Shown: positions 11,549 through 20,320 of the stretch, one piece after another
Layout of the letters: each line of letters opens with the position of its first letter
Numbering within the stretch: the stretch's first letter is position 1
DNA from: Gemmatimonas sp.
GTDB taxonomy: Bacteria > Gemmatimonadota > Gemmatimonadetes > Longimicrobiales > Longimicrobiaceae
NCBI GenBank assembly: GCA_009380025.1
Contig: WHSP01000003.1
Coordinates: 1 to 64,000 of the forward strand
Length of the DNA stretch: 64,000 nucleotides
Reading direction: 5' to 3'
Position numbers and translations under genes: made by a program
Notes under the pieces: model-generated
What the model was told of the DNA's origin: nothing
Database searches by the model: none
The model's input: only the letters and a program-made list of their open reading frames with translations

Positions 11549-14080
11549 ATGTTTAGACGTTCGAAGGCGTTGCTCCCGGCGATCCTGGGAGCAATGCTGA
11601 CTATCAGCTTGGTAGGCACGGCCTGGGCGCAGGTGCCTCCTCCCGACCCGTCCGCACCGGCACCGCAGGTGCCTCCTCCTGACTCGGCCGCACCGGGAAC
11701 GCCGGCGCCTCTTCCCGACCCGACCGCATCGGGAACCGGTGTCCTCGTGGACAGCGTGGACGTCCGCGGGAACGAGCGCATGGAATCCGGCGAGATTCGT
11801 GTGGTCGCGGCGCTCCAGCCGGGCTACGAGGCGAGCCGGGTCGATGTCCAGAACGCGATCCGGCGGCTGATGGCGACGGGCAACTTCGAAACCGTCCAGA
11901 TCCTGTCCGAAGGGGACCCAGCCGCGGGTGTAACGCTGACCATCGAGGTCGAAGAGAGGCCCTACATCGTGGGCTTCGACATCGAGGGCCTCGACCGGGT
12001 GAACCCAAGCACGGTGCGCGACACCGTGGGCCTCATTGGCAACCAGCCTCTCAATCCTCAGTTGGTCAAGCGGGCGGAACGCACGATTCGTGATCTCCTC
12101 GCTCTTGAGGGGGTGCAGCTCGCTTCCCTGGATACGGCGATGGTGCCCGCCGGTGAGGACCCCAACTCCTATCGCCTGGTCTTCCAGGTCGAAGAGGGGA
12201 ATCGCCTCGCGGTCGCAGAGATCGACTTCGAGGGAAACGAGGCCTTCGACGACGAAGACCTTCGAGATGCGATCCAGACGAGGGAGGAGGGGTTCTTCTG
12301 GTTCCGGACGGGCCGCTTCGACCGCACGACCTTCCAGGAGGATCTGCTTCAGAACCTGCCAACGTTCTACGGACAAAGCGGCTACATCGACTTCACGGTG
12401 GTCTCCGACTCGATGGTGATCGATCCGGAGACTGGCAAGGCGCGCCTCGTGATCGCGGTCAACGAGGGACCACAGTATCGGCTCGGAGACTTCGGCATCG
12501 AGGGCGCGCGTCGCTTCCCGACCGACCAGATCGAGCGGATGTTCACCAGCCGGCGCCGCTCCGTCCTCGGCCTCCCATTCGGGGGTCGCGACGAACAGGA
12601 ACAGGGCGAGATCTTCGACCGCGCGGCGCTGGATGATGCGACTGCTCGCGTCGAACAGCTCTATAGGAACGAGGGTTACCTGTACGTCTCGGTCCAGCCC
12701 GTGGTCCAACGGGCCGAATCCGAGGACGGCGACCCAGTTGTGAACGTCACCTGGGCGATCTCGGAGGAGAGTCCGTTCTACGTCAACCGGGTGACGATCG
12801 AAGGGAATACGTACACCCACGAATCGGTCATTCGCGATCGGGTGGTCGTCTATCCTGGTGATATCTACAGTGAGGACCGGCTGATCCAGAGCTATCGGAG
12901 CATCGCGGCGCTGGGGTTCTTCGAGACCCCGCTTCCGGAACCGGGCATCGAGCCGAATCCCGAGGATGCAACGGTGGATATCGTCTTCCGGATCGTGGAG
13001 AAATCCACTGCACAGCTCAGCTTCGGGACCGCGATTGGTGGTGGCGGAGTTGGGAGAGCAGGCGGCGTTTCAGGTTTCCTGGGCGTGACCCAGCCGAACC
13101 TCTTCGGTCGGGCCAAGGAGGTCAGCGTTCAGGCCGAGTACGGATACGGGCGGAGCTCGTTCACTGCCTCCTACACGGATCCGGCCCTCTTCGGATCGCG
13201 AAACTCCGGCAGCGTCTCGGTCTTCCACACCGACGATCGCTATCGGGGATTCAGCTTCTCGGATGGCCGCTACGTCCGGACGGGTATTTCGCTCCGCTAC
13301 GGATTCCCGATTCTGAACTTCCGCTGGGCCCGCGGCTTTGCCGGTTACTCACTTTCCAGCATCAGCTACGAGGCGAGGGAGGCGGACGACTGTGCGGCCG
13401 GGAGTATCTTCTGTCAGCCCTCCGCTCTCTCCAGTTCGTTATCGGTCGGGGTTACCAGGGACACGAAGGATCACCCTCTCTTCCCGAGTGTAGGAACGAG
13501 CCAATCGCTCTCGTTGCAGCAGACCGGGGGACCCCTGGGCGGCGATGGAAACTTCCAGAAGCTGACCGGCAACGCCGATTGGTGGATTCCCGTTGGGCAG
13601 TTGGGAGGAGGTGAAGGCGGGGGGCGGCCAATCATCATCACCTTCGGGCTCCAGGCACGGGCTGGTGCGCTGTTCGGCGATGCGGAGCGATTCCCCATCG
13701 AGCGCTTCTGGCTCGGTGGAACGCAGTTCGGGCAGCCGCTTCGGGGGTATGAGGAATCGACGCTAACGCCCTTCGGGTATTTCGACCGGAACAGCGAATT
13801 GATCTCGAGCGGGGACCGACTCGGCGACGCATTCTTAGCGGTCACGGGTGAGTACGCGATCAGGTTCACGGACAACCTTTCACTCTCGGTCTTTAGCGAT
13901 GCCGGGGGCATCTGGAACGATCCGGCTGAGATCAACCCATCTCAGCTCTTCCGAAGCGTTGGCATAGGGGCGATGGTCGTGACTCCATTCGGGCCACTCG
14001 GCCTCGATTACGCCTACGGATTCGACAGGACCAACCCGGGTTGGCAGTTCCACTTCAAGATCAACCAGCCAGGCTTCTGA
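11549..14080 (+). CDS. bamA: Outer membrane protein assembly factor BamA
   Basis: Signal peptide (MFRRSKALLPAILGAMLTISLVGTAWAQ), successive POTRA-like repeats, C-terminal barrel ending GPLGLDYAYGFDRTNPGWQFHFKINQPGF. Confidence 0.93.
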   Translation: MFRRSKALLPAILGAMLTISLVGTAWAQVPPPDPSAPAPQVPPPDSAAPGTPAPLPDPTASGTGVLVDSVDVRGNERMESGEIRVVAALQPGYEASRVDVQNAIRRLMATGNFETVQILSEGDPAAGVTLTIEVEERPYIVGFDIEGLDRVNPSTVRDTVGLIGNQPLNPQLVKRAERTIRDLLALEGVQLASLDTAMVPAGEDPNSYRLVFQVEEGNRLAVAEIDFEGNEAFDDEDLRDAIQTREEGFFWFRTGRFDRTTFQEDLLQNLPTFYGQSGYIDFTVVSDSMVIDPETGKARLVIAVNEGPQYRLGDFGIEGARRFPTDQIERMFTSRRRSVLGLPFGGRDEQEQGEIFDRAALDDATARVEQLYRNEGYLYVSVQPVVQRAESEDGDPVVNVTWAISEESPFYVNRVTIEGNTYTHESVIRDRVVVYPGDIYSEDRLIQSYRSIAALGFFETPLPEPGIEPNPEDATVDIVFRIVEKSTAQLSFGTAIGGGGVGRAGGVSGFLGVTQPNLFGRAKEVSVQAEYGYGRSSFTASYTDPALFGSRNSGSVSVFHTDDRYRGFSFSDGRYVRTGISLRYGFPILNFRWARGFAGYSLSSISYEAREADDCAAGSIFCQPSALSSSLSVGVTRDTKDHPLFPSVGTSQSLSLQQTGGPLGGDGNFQKLTGNADWWIPVGQLGGGEGGGRPIIITFGLQARAGALFGDAERFPIERFWLGGTQFGQPLRGYEESTLTPFGYFDRNSELISSGDRLGDAFLAVTGEYAIRFTDNLSLSVFSDAGGIWNDPAEINPSQLFRSVGIGAMVVTPFGPLGLDYAYGFDRTNPGWQFHFKINQPGF
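11630..11737 (+). repeat. 36-bp imperfect tandem repeat, 3 copies, inside bamA
   Basis: CAGGTGCCTCCTCCCGACCCGTCCGCACCGGCACCG / CAGGTGCCTCCTCCTGACTCGGCCGCACCGGGAACG / CCGGCGCCTCTTCCCGACCCGACCGCATCGGGAACC; encodes a 12-aa Pro-rich repeat. Confidence 0.9.
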
Positions 14081-14125
14081 ACTTTTGCCACAAGTACGGC
14101 TACGTTTTCCGAGTCGTTAATGCGT

Positions 14126-14223
14126 CGTCATCCCCGCGAAGGCGGGATCCAGTGGGGATCCAGTCGCCCCGTCGGCTTCAACCCCCGGATTCCCGCCTGC
14201 GCGGGCATGACGGTTGGCGGACG
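14126..14223. repeat. Dispersed palindromic intergenic repeat, copy A
   Basis: Arms CGTCATCCCCGCGAAGGCGGGA / TCCCGCCTGCGCGGGCATGACG are near-perfect inverted repeats; the core and right flank recur at about 31513-31606. Confidence 0.85.
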
Positions 14224-14303
14224 ACTCGCATACAGCGCCTTGGTTTAGAGGGCTGTTGAAAAACAGGCTGCCATCGTGTACTAAGGAGATACGGGGAGAC
14301 CGA

Positions 14304-14828
14304 ATGAATCAAACTCTGTTGGCTTTCGCGACGTTCATCGCTCTGCTCCTTACGGGAGTCGTCGATGCAGAGGGCCAGGAGGCTCGCTACGGCTACATCA
14401 ACTCCCAGCGGATCATGGCTGAGGCTCCGGGAGCGACCGATGCCCAGACCGCGTTCGAGGGGGACATGGAGGGGTACCGGGCAGAGCTCGAGCAGCTGGA
14501 GACGGAGCTGGACACCCTCCAGCAGAGCCTCGAGCGGCAGCAGTCCACGCTGTCGACGGCTGCGCAACAAGAGGCGCAGCAGGAGATTCAGCAGAAGTTC
14601 ATAGCCTACCAGCAGAGACAGGCCGCACTGGAGGAGGAGGCACAGCAGAGGCAGGCGGAGCTGGTCGGGCCGATCATGGAGCGGATCTCGGTCGTCATCG
14701 AGGAAATCCGCGAGGAGGGCGGTTATGCAATGATCTTCGACGCCGCCACGGGTGCGCTGATCACGGCCGATCCTGCCCTCGACCTGACCGACCAGGTATT
14801 GGAGCGCCTTCAGAATTCCGCACAATAG
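14304..14828 (+). CDS. OmpH/Skp-family periplasmic chaperone
   Basis: Signal peptide, YGYINSQRIMAEAPG, long Gln/Glu-rich coiled coil and C-terminal GYAMIFDAATGALITADPALDLTDQVLERL. Downstream of bamA, upstream of lpxD. Confidence 0.9.
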   Translation: MNQTLLAFATFIALLLTGVVDAEGQEARYGYINSQRIMAEAPGATDAQTAFEGDMEGYRAELEQLETELDTLQQSLERQQSTLSTAAQQEAQQEIQQKFIAYQQRQAALEEEAQQRQAELVGPIMERISVVIEEIREEGGYAMIFDAATGALITADPALDLTDQVLERLQNSAQ

Positions 14829-14853
14829 CGGAGCTAACGCAGGCCAACTTTAC

Positions 14854-14888
14854 AGCCTGTAGCCTCCCGGCTACAGGCTTCCTTTTTT
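14854..14888 (+). terminator. Rho-independent terminator between ompH and lpxD
   Basis: Perfect 11-bp stem AGCCTGTAGCC-tccc-GGCTACAGGCT followed by TCCTTTTTT. Confidence 0.9.
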
Positions 14889-14900
14889 CGTTGCGGAACA

Positions 14901-15938
14901 ATGCGCGAGATCACGTCTGGTGAGGTACGTTTGCTGGTTGGCGGTAGCCTGAAGGGGGAAGAAGATCGTGTGGTACACCAAGTTGCGCCGATCGACAGGG
15001 CAGGGCCGGAGGCGCTGTCGTTTGTTGCCAGCCCACGCTACCTCGCCTATCTTCAGGCCACCCGAGCTGGGGTTGTGTTGGTGAAGGCTGAGTGGTTGGA
15101 TACCGTTCCGAGCGCAACGACGGCGATCGTCGTGGAGGATCCGCACACTGCCCTTCAAGTCCTCCTGTCGGAGGTCTACCCCGAAGCGCCGAGTCGGAAA
15201 CCCGGCGTCCATCCGACGGCGATCATCGAGCCGGCGGCGAGCATCTCGTCCGAGGCGGCCGTTGGCCCCTATGCGGTGATTGGTAGCGACACCGTCATCG
15301 GGTCGAGTGAGATCGGTGCCCACGCCGTCATAGGGGCGGGCTGTCGAATCGGAGACGAGGTGATGATCCACTCGCACGCGACGCTCTACGATGACGTCGT
15401 CGTTGGTGATCGTGCGATCATTCATAGCGGCGCGCGGGTAGGAAGACCGGGTTTCGGCTATGTCTGGCGGGACGGCGGGCACCGGAAGGTCCCGCAGGTC
15501 GGAGGGTGCGTCATCGAAGCGGACGTCGAGATCGGGGCGAACGTTACGATCGACCGCGGTTCCGTCGGCGACACGGTTGTGGGGACCGGAACGAAGATCG
15601 ACAACCTCGTCCAGCTCGGACACAACGTTCAGATCGGCCGTCACGTTTTGCTGGTCTCGCAGGTCGGCATCGCGGGAAGTAGCACAGTGGGCGACGGGGC
15701 CGTTCTGGCGGGGCAGGTCGGGGTAGGGGGTCACCTGTCGATCGGAGCGAAGGCGACGGTAGGGGCGCAAGGAGGAGTCATTTCGGATGTGCCGGAGGGC
15801 GCCACCTACTCAGGCTATCCGGCCCGACCCCACCGTGAGGCGATGAAGGCGCAGGCGGGACTGTTCAAGCTACCGGAGATTCTACGCAGGCTCAGGCGAC
15901 TGGAAGCGGCGCTCTTCCGGGATCCTGGCGAGATGTGA
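14901..15938 (+). CDS. lpxD: UDP-3-O-acylglucosamine N-acyltransferase
   Basis: Left-handed beta-helix hexapeptide repeats; GFGYVWRDGGHRKVPQVGGCVIEADVEIGANVTIDRG; LVQLGHNVQIGRHVLLVSQVGIAGSS. Confidence 0.95.
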   Translation: MREITSGEVRLLVGGSLKGEEDRVVHQVAPIDRAGPEALSFVASPRYLAYLQATRAGVVLVKAEWLDTVPSATTAIVVEDPHTALQVLLSEVYPEAPSRKPGVHPTAIIEPAASISSEAAVGPYAVIGSDTVIGSSEIGAHAVIGAGCRIGDEVMIHSHATLYDDVVVGDRAIIHSGARVGRPGFGYVWRDGGHRKVPQVGGCVIEADVEIGANVTIDRGSVGDTVVGTGTKIDNLVQLGHNVQIGRHVLLVSQVGIAGSSTVGDGAVLAGQVGVGGHLSIGAKATVGAQGGVISDVPEGATYSGYPARPHREAMKAQAGLFKLPEILRRLRRLEAALFRDPGEM

Positions 15939-15959
15939 GAGTGAAAGCCAAATAGCGGG

Positions 15960-17249
15960 ATGACGACACCGAGGCAGAGGACCATCGCGAGAACGGTAGA
16001 AATGGAGGGCATCGGCCTCCATACCGGCGCCCCCGTTCGGATGCGCCTGCTGCCGGCAGACGTGCAAACCGGGATTCGATTCCGACGGACCGATCTGGAC
16101 GAGCCAGCCGAAATTCCCGCGGTAGTCTCGAATGTCGTCGAGCTCGATCGGGGCACGGCGCTCGGCGTGGGCGGTGCACGCGTGAGCACGGTCGAGCACG
16201 TCCTCTCGGCGTTGGTCGGCATGGAGATCGACAATGTGGTCGTGGAGCTCGATGGGCCGGAACCGCCGGCGGCCGACGGGAGCGGGAGGCCCTTCGCGGA
16301 GCTGATCGCCGGCGCGGGCACGGTCGAGCAGGATGCGCCGGCGCGGATCCTCGCGCTCAACCAGGTGCTCACGGTGGAGGATGGCGACAGCCGATACGTC
16401 GTCTCACCGGGCGAGCGATACGAAATCTCGGTCACGATCCGCTTCGATCATCCGTGCATCGGAAGGCAGTTCACTTCGGTCGAGCTCGACACGGAGACGT
16501 TCGTTCGGGATGTCGCTCCGGCCAGGACCTTCGGATTCGCGGCTGAGGTCGATTCGCTCCGCGCCCGTGGGCTGGCTCGAGGTGGCTCGCTGGAGAACGC
16601 GATCGTGCTGACCGAAGACGGGCTGCATGAGGGGGTCGATCTCCGCTTCAAGGACGAGTTCGCCCGTCACAAGGTGCTGGATCTGGTGGGTGACCTCGCG
16701 CTCCTCGGAGGTCGGTTCCGTGGACACGTGATGGCGGAGCGACCGAGTCACCGCGGCAACGTCGCTCTTGCGCGGGGGATTCAGGCTCAGGCGGAGAAGC
16801 GTGCGCTCGCGCGTCCCATCCTGGACGTTCAGCAGATCTTCCAGTATCTGCCGCATCGCTACCCGTTCCTGCTCGTCGACCGCATCGTCGAATACGAGGA
16901 GAGAAAGCGAATCATCGGGCTGAAAAACGTCACGATCAACGAGCCCTTTTTCGCCGGCCACTTTCCCGGGCACCCGATCATGCCGGGCGTACTCATCATC
17001 GAGGCGATGGCCCAGGTAGGTGGTCTCTTGCTGATGGATGCGATCGAGAACCCGGAAGACAAGATCGTCTACTTCATGGCGCTCGACAACGTGAAATGGC
17101 GCCGCCCCGTGACGCCCGGGGACCAGATTCGTTTCGAGGTGGAGGTGCTCCAGATCCGGGGCAGGACCGCACGGATGAAGGGTGAGGGCACCGTCGATGG
17201 TCAGCTTGTCGCTGAGGCTGAAATGATGGCCCGTGTAGTGGACCGATGA
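15960..17249 (+). CDS. Bifunctional LpxC deacetylase / FabZ dehydratase fusion
   Basis: LpxC part: [41 protein letters not shown]. FabZ part: [55 protein letters not shown]. Single uninterrupted ORF. Confidence 0.95.
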   Translation: MTTPRQRTIARTVEMEGIGLHTGAPVRMRLLPADVQTGIRFRRTDLDEPAEIPAVVSNVVELDRGTALGVGGARVSTVEHVLSALVGMEIDNVVVELDGPEPPAADGSGRPFAELIAGAGTVEQDAPARILALNQVLTVEDGDSRYVVSPGERYEISVTIRFDHPCIGRQFTSVELDTETFVRDVAPARTFGFAAEVDSLRARGLARGGSLENAIVLTEDGLHEGVDLRFKDEFARHKVLDLVGDLALLGGRFRGHVMAERPSHRGNVALARGIQAQAEKRALARPILDVQQIFQYLPHRYPFLLVDRIVEYEERKRIIGLKNVTINEPFFAGHFPGHPIMPGVLIIEAMAQVGGLLLMDAIENPEDKIVYFMALDNVKWRRPVTPGDQIRFEVEVLQIRGRTARMKGEGTVDGQLVAEAEMMARVVDR

Positions 17250-17259
17250 GCGTTCGAGT

Positions 17260-18057
17260 ATGCTAATCTCGCCGCACCAATCCGGAGTAGAAATTCACTC
17301 GACCGCCCTCGTCGACGACTCGGCGGAGCTCGGTGACGGTGTGTCGGTCGGCCCTTTCTCGATCATCGGGCCGGGAGTCGTGATCGGAGCGGGAACGAGG
17401 CTCGGCCCCCACGTCCTCATCGAACGGGACACGGTGGTCGGGGCGGATTGTGTGTTGCACAAGGGAGCCGTTCTCGGCACCGACCCGCAGGACCTGAAGT
17501 ATTCCGGAGAGCCGACCCGCTTGATCGTCGGCGATCGCACGGTAATCCGGGAGTATGCGACACTGAACCGAGGCACGACGGCGATCGGCTTCACATCTGT
17601 GGGGAGTGACTGCCTGTTGATGGCGTACACGCACGTCGCTCACGACTGTCAGCTCGGGGATCACGTGATCCTGTCCAATTCGGTAAACATGGGCGGGCAC
17701 GTGGTGATCGGCGACTGGGCGATCGTCGGAGGAGTCACGGCGATCCACCAGTTCGTGCGGATCGGCCAACATGCATTCGTCGGCGGCGCTTCGCGGGTGG
17801 CGAAGGATATTCCACCCTTCGTGAAGGCCGCCGGCAGTCCGATTCAGCTGTATGGGCTCAACGGTGTCGGCTTGCAGCGGCGCGGCTTCTCCGAGGAAGT
17901 TCGCCGTGAACTGAAGAAGGCGTATCGGCTCTTTTTCGGGTCGTCCTACAATACGTCGCAGGCGCTCGCCAGAGCCCGGGATGAGCTGCGCACGATGCCC
18001 GAGATCGAAGCGTTCCTATCCTTCTTCGAGGCGAGCGGACGGGGCGTTACGGCGTGA
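17260..18057 (+). CDS. lpxA: UDP-N-acetylglucosamine acyltransferase
   Basis: IHSTALVDDSAELGDGVSVGPFSIIGPGV, SVNMGGHVVIGDWAIVGGVTAIHQFVRIGQHAFVGG, GLNGVGLQRRGFSEE. Confidence 0.95.
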   Translation: MLISPHQSGVEIHSTALVDDSAELGDGVSVGPFSIIGPGVVIGAGTRLGPHVLIERDTVVGADCVLHKGAVLGTDPQDLKYSGEPTRLIVGDRTVIREYATLNRGTTAIGFTSVGSDCLLMAYTHVAHDCQLGDHVILSNSVNMGGHVVIGDWAIVGGVTAIHQFVRIGQHAFVGGASRVAKDIPPFVKAAGSPIQLYGLNGVGLQRRGFSEEVRRELKKAYRLFFGSSYNTSQALARARDELRTMPEIEAFLSFFEASGRGVTA

Positions 18058-19055
18058 AAATCAGCGCACCCCTGCCGATGGCGGCGATCGGCGTCGGCAG
18101 TCTCGGATACCATCATGCGAGGCTACTTTCGGCCATCGACGAGGCCGTGGTGGTCGGCATTCACGACGCCGACCATGCAAGGGGTCGACAGGTCGCCGAA
18201 GAGCTCGGGCTCCGCCATTTCGAAAATCTCGACGCCTTGCTGCGGCAAGTCGAGGCGGCCGTAATCGCCGTCCCGACGACCGATCATTCCGAAGTCGCGC
18301 TCAGAGCGCTCGACCTGGGCGTTCACCTTCTGATCGAAAAGCCACTCGCCGCCTCCCTGGAGGAGGCGGACGCGATCCTCGAGGAAGCAACAAGGCGGGG
18401 ATTGCAGGTGGCTACGGGCCATGTGGAGCGCTTCAACGGCGCACTCCGGGCATGCGAACCGTACCTCGAGGTGCCGAGGTTCATCGAGTCGCATCGCCTC
18501 TCACCGTTCGGGTTGCGTGGAACGGATGTCGCAGTCGTCCTGGACCTGATGATCCACGACATCGACCTGGTCCTGGGGTTGGCACAGCGACCCGTCGAGT
18601 CGGTGGATGCGGTGGGGATCCCGGTGCTGACCCCGAACGTCGACATCGCGAACGCGCGCATGAAGTTCGCCGACGGAGCCGTCGCGAACATCACGGCGAG
18701 CCGCGTTTCGCGGGAGAAGATGCGGAAGATCCGGCTCTTCCAGGAGTCGGGATACATCAGCCTCGATCTGGCCGCCGCGAGGGGGGAGTTCCTTCGTCTC
18801 CGTCCCGGCGCCGTGCTGGCAAGCCCTCAGGCGATGGAACTCGGCATCTCTGGGCTCGTCGAGCGGATCGAATTGGAGGGAGACGGCAAGGAGCCGTTGC
18901 GCGCCGAGCTCGAATCCTTCGTCGACGCGATTCGCGGCGAAGGAAGGGTGGTGGTGAGTGGAGAAGACGGGCGTCGTGCGTTGGAGGTCGCCCTGGACAT
19001 CGTAGAAGGCATCCAATCCAATGTCCCTCATCCGCGTCCGGCGCGAGCGCCGTGA
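18054..19055 (+). CDS. Gfo/Idh/MocA-family oxidoreductase (possible GnnA-like)
   Basis: AAIGVGSLGYHHARLLSAI nucleotide-binding motif, LLIEKPLAASLEEAD (EKP motif), VLDLMIHDIDLVLGL. Overlaps the lpxA stop; located between lpxA and lpxB. Confidence 0.88.
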   Translation: MKISAPLPMAAIGVGSLGYHHARLLSAIDEAVVVGIHDADHARGRQVAEELGLRHFENLDALLRQVEAAVIAVPTTDHSEVALRALDLGVHLLIEKPLAASLEEADAILEEATRRGLQVATGHVERFNGALRACEPYLEVPRFIESHRLSPFGLRGTDVAVVLDLMIHDIDLVLGLAQRPVESVDAVGIPVLTPNVDIANARMKFADGAVANITASRVSREKMRKIRLFQESGYISLDLAAARGEFLRLRPGAVLASPQAMELGISGLVERIELEGDGKEPLRAELESFVDAIRGEGRVVVSGEDGRRALEVALDIVEGIQSNVPHPRPARAP

Positions 19056-19056
19056 G

Positions 19057-19161
19057 ATGAGCGGGAGCGGGCTGAAAAAGCCCCCTCCGGCAGTCACGCT
19101 CCTGATACTTCTGGTGCTCGTCGCAGCCCTCATTTGGTGGCTGGGCCGGCTCGGCGGTTGA
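19057..19161 (+). CDS. Small single-pass membrane protein (34 aa), hypothetical
   Basis: ATG 19057 to TGA 19161: MSGSGLKKPPPAVTLLILLVLVAALIWWLGRLGG. Starts 1 nt after the upstream stop; overlaps the lpxB 5' region. Below the ORF-track length cutoff. Confidence 0.5.
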   Translation: MSGSGLKKPPPAVTLLILLVLVAALIWWLGRLGG

Positions 19162-20312
19162 GCGAGAAGTCGATTCCAGATCGCTCAACCTCTGGACCCG
19201 TCATCTTCCTGTCCGTAGGCGAGCCGTCGGGAGATCTTCACGGTGCTGCAGTCGCCCGCGCTCTGAAGACGCGGATTGCAGGTGTTCGCCTGATCGGACT
19301 CGGCGGACCCGGCATGGCGGCAGAGGGCGTGGAGTTGCTTGCAGACCTCCATGAGCTCGCGGTGATGGGCTTCGTCGAGGTCTTATCTCGGCTTCCCTTC
19401 TTCCTTCGCCTGCGCAGAATGGTCTTCGGCGCCCTCGAACGGGAGCGCGTCGACCTGGTCATCCCGGTAGACTATCCCGGCTTCAACCTACGCCTCGCCC
19501 GCCACGCGCGACGCGTAGGGATCCCCGTCCTCTACTACATCGCGCCTCAGGTGTGGGCCTGGCACGCAAGCCGTGCGGCCGATCTGGCCAGAGATGCCGA
19601 CCGGATCGCCGTGATTCTCCCCTTCGAGGAAGACTTCCTGCGCGCTCACGGAGCGAACGTGGAGTTCGTTGGGCATCCCTTGCTCGATCGGCCAGCCCCA
19701 GACGGCGACCGCGAGGGGTGGGTGAAGGACCTGGGGCTCCTCCCCGAAAACCGGGTCCTGGCTCTCTTTCCGGGATCTCGGGCCCAGGAGATCGAGCGGC
19801 ACCTGGGAATCTTCTCGGCCGCTTCGGAGCTCGTTCAGAAGCGGAATCCTGAAGTCCGGGTGGTGGTCGGTGGCGCAACCGCGATTCCCGACAAGGCATA
19901 CGCGGCGAGCCCCTATCCCGTTTCCCGGGCTCCCGACCTCCTCCTTCGCCACGCCACGGCCGCACTGGTCAAATCGGGGACGACCACTCTGGAGGCAGCC
20001 CTCGCCGAAGTGCCCTTCGTCGTGGCCTATCGCATGAACCGCTTGACGTACCAGCTTGCCAGGCGAGTGGTTCGAGTGCCCCACATTGCGTTGGCAAACC
20101 TCGTTGCCGGTCGGCGGGTCGTCCCGGAGCTGGTGCAGGACGAAGTAACGGCGGACGCCATGGCGAGGGCGCTCGAACCGCTCTTGGATGAGAGCGATCC
20201 GGAACGGCGAGCGGTAGTGAGCGGGCTGCGCGAAGTCCGGTCTGCTCTCAAGCGAGGTGGGGCGGGGCCGCGCGTCGCAGATATCGCCGCCGAGCTTCTG
20301 GAGATCGCCTGA
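19134..20312 (+). CDS. lpxB: Lipid-A-disaccharide synthase
   Basis: FLSVGEPSGDLHGAAVARAL, DYPGFNLRLARHARRVGIPVLYYIAPQVWAWH, LALFPGSRAQEIERHL, VKSGTTTLEAAL. True start may be TTG 19158. Confidence 0.94.
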   Translation: MVAGPARRLSEKSIPDRSTSGPVIFLSVGEPSGDLHGAAVARALKTRIAGVRLIGLGGPGMAAEGVELLADLHELAVMGFVEVLSRLPFFLRLRRMVFGALERERVDLVIPVDYPGFNLRLARHARRVGIPVLYYIAPQVWAWHASRAADLARDADRIAVILPFEEDFLRAHGANVEFVGHPLLDRPAPDGDREGWVKDLGLLPENRVLALFPGSRAQEIERHLGIFSAASELVQKRNPEVRVVVGGATAIPDKAYAASPYPVSRAPDLLLRHATAALVKSGTTTLEAALAEVPFVVAYRMNRLTYQLARRVVRVPHIALANLVAGRRVVPELVQDEVTADAMARALEPLLDESDPERRAVVSGLREVRSALKRGGAGPRVADIAAELLEIA

Positions 20313-20320
20313 GGGAAATC

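Noticed and set aside
17981-19060. Plus-strand 359-aa Arg-rich ORF overlapping the Gfo/Idh gene
   Set aside because: Alternative-frame ORF; the Gfo/Idh frame has clear motifs.
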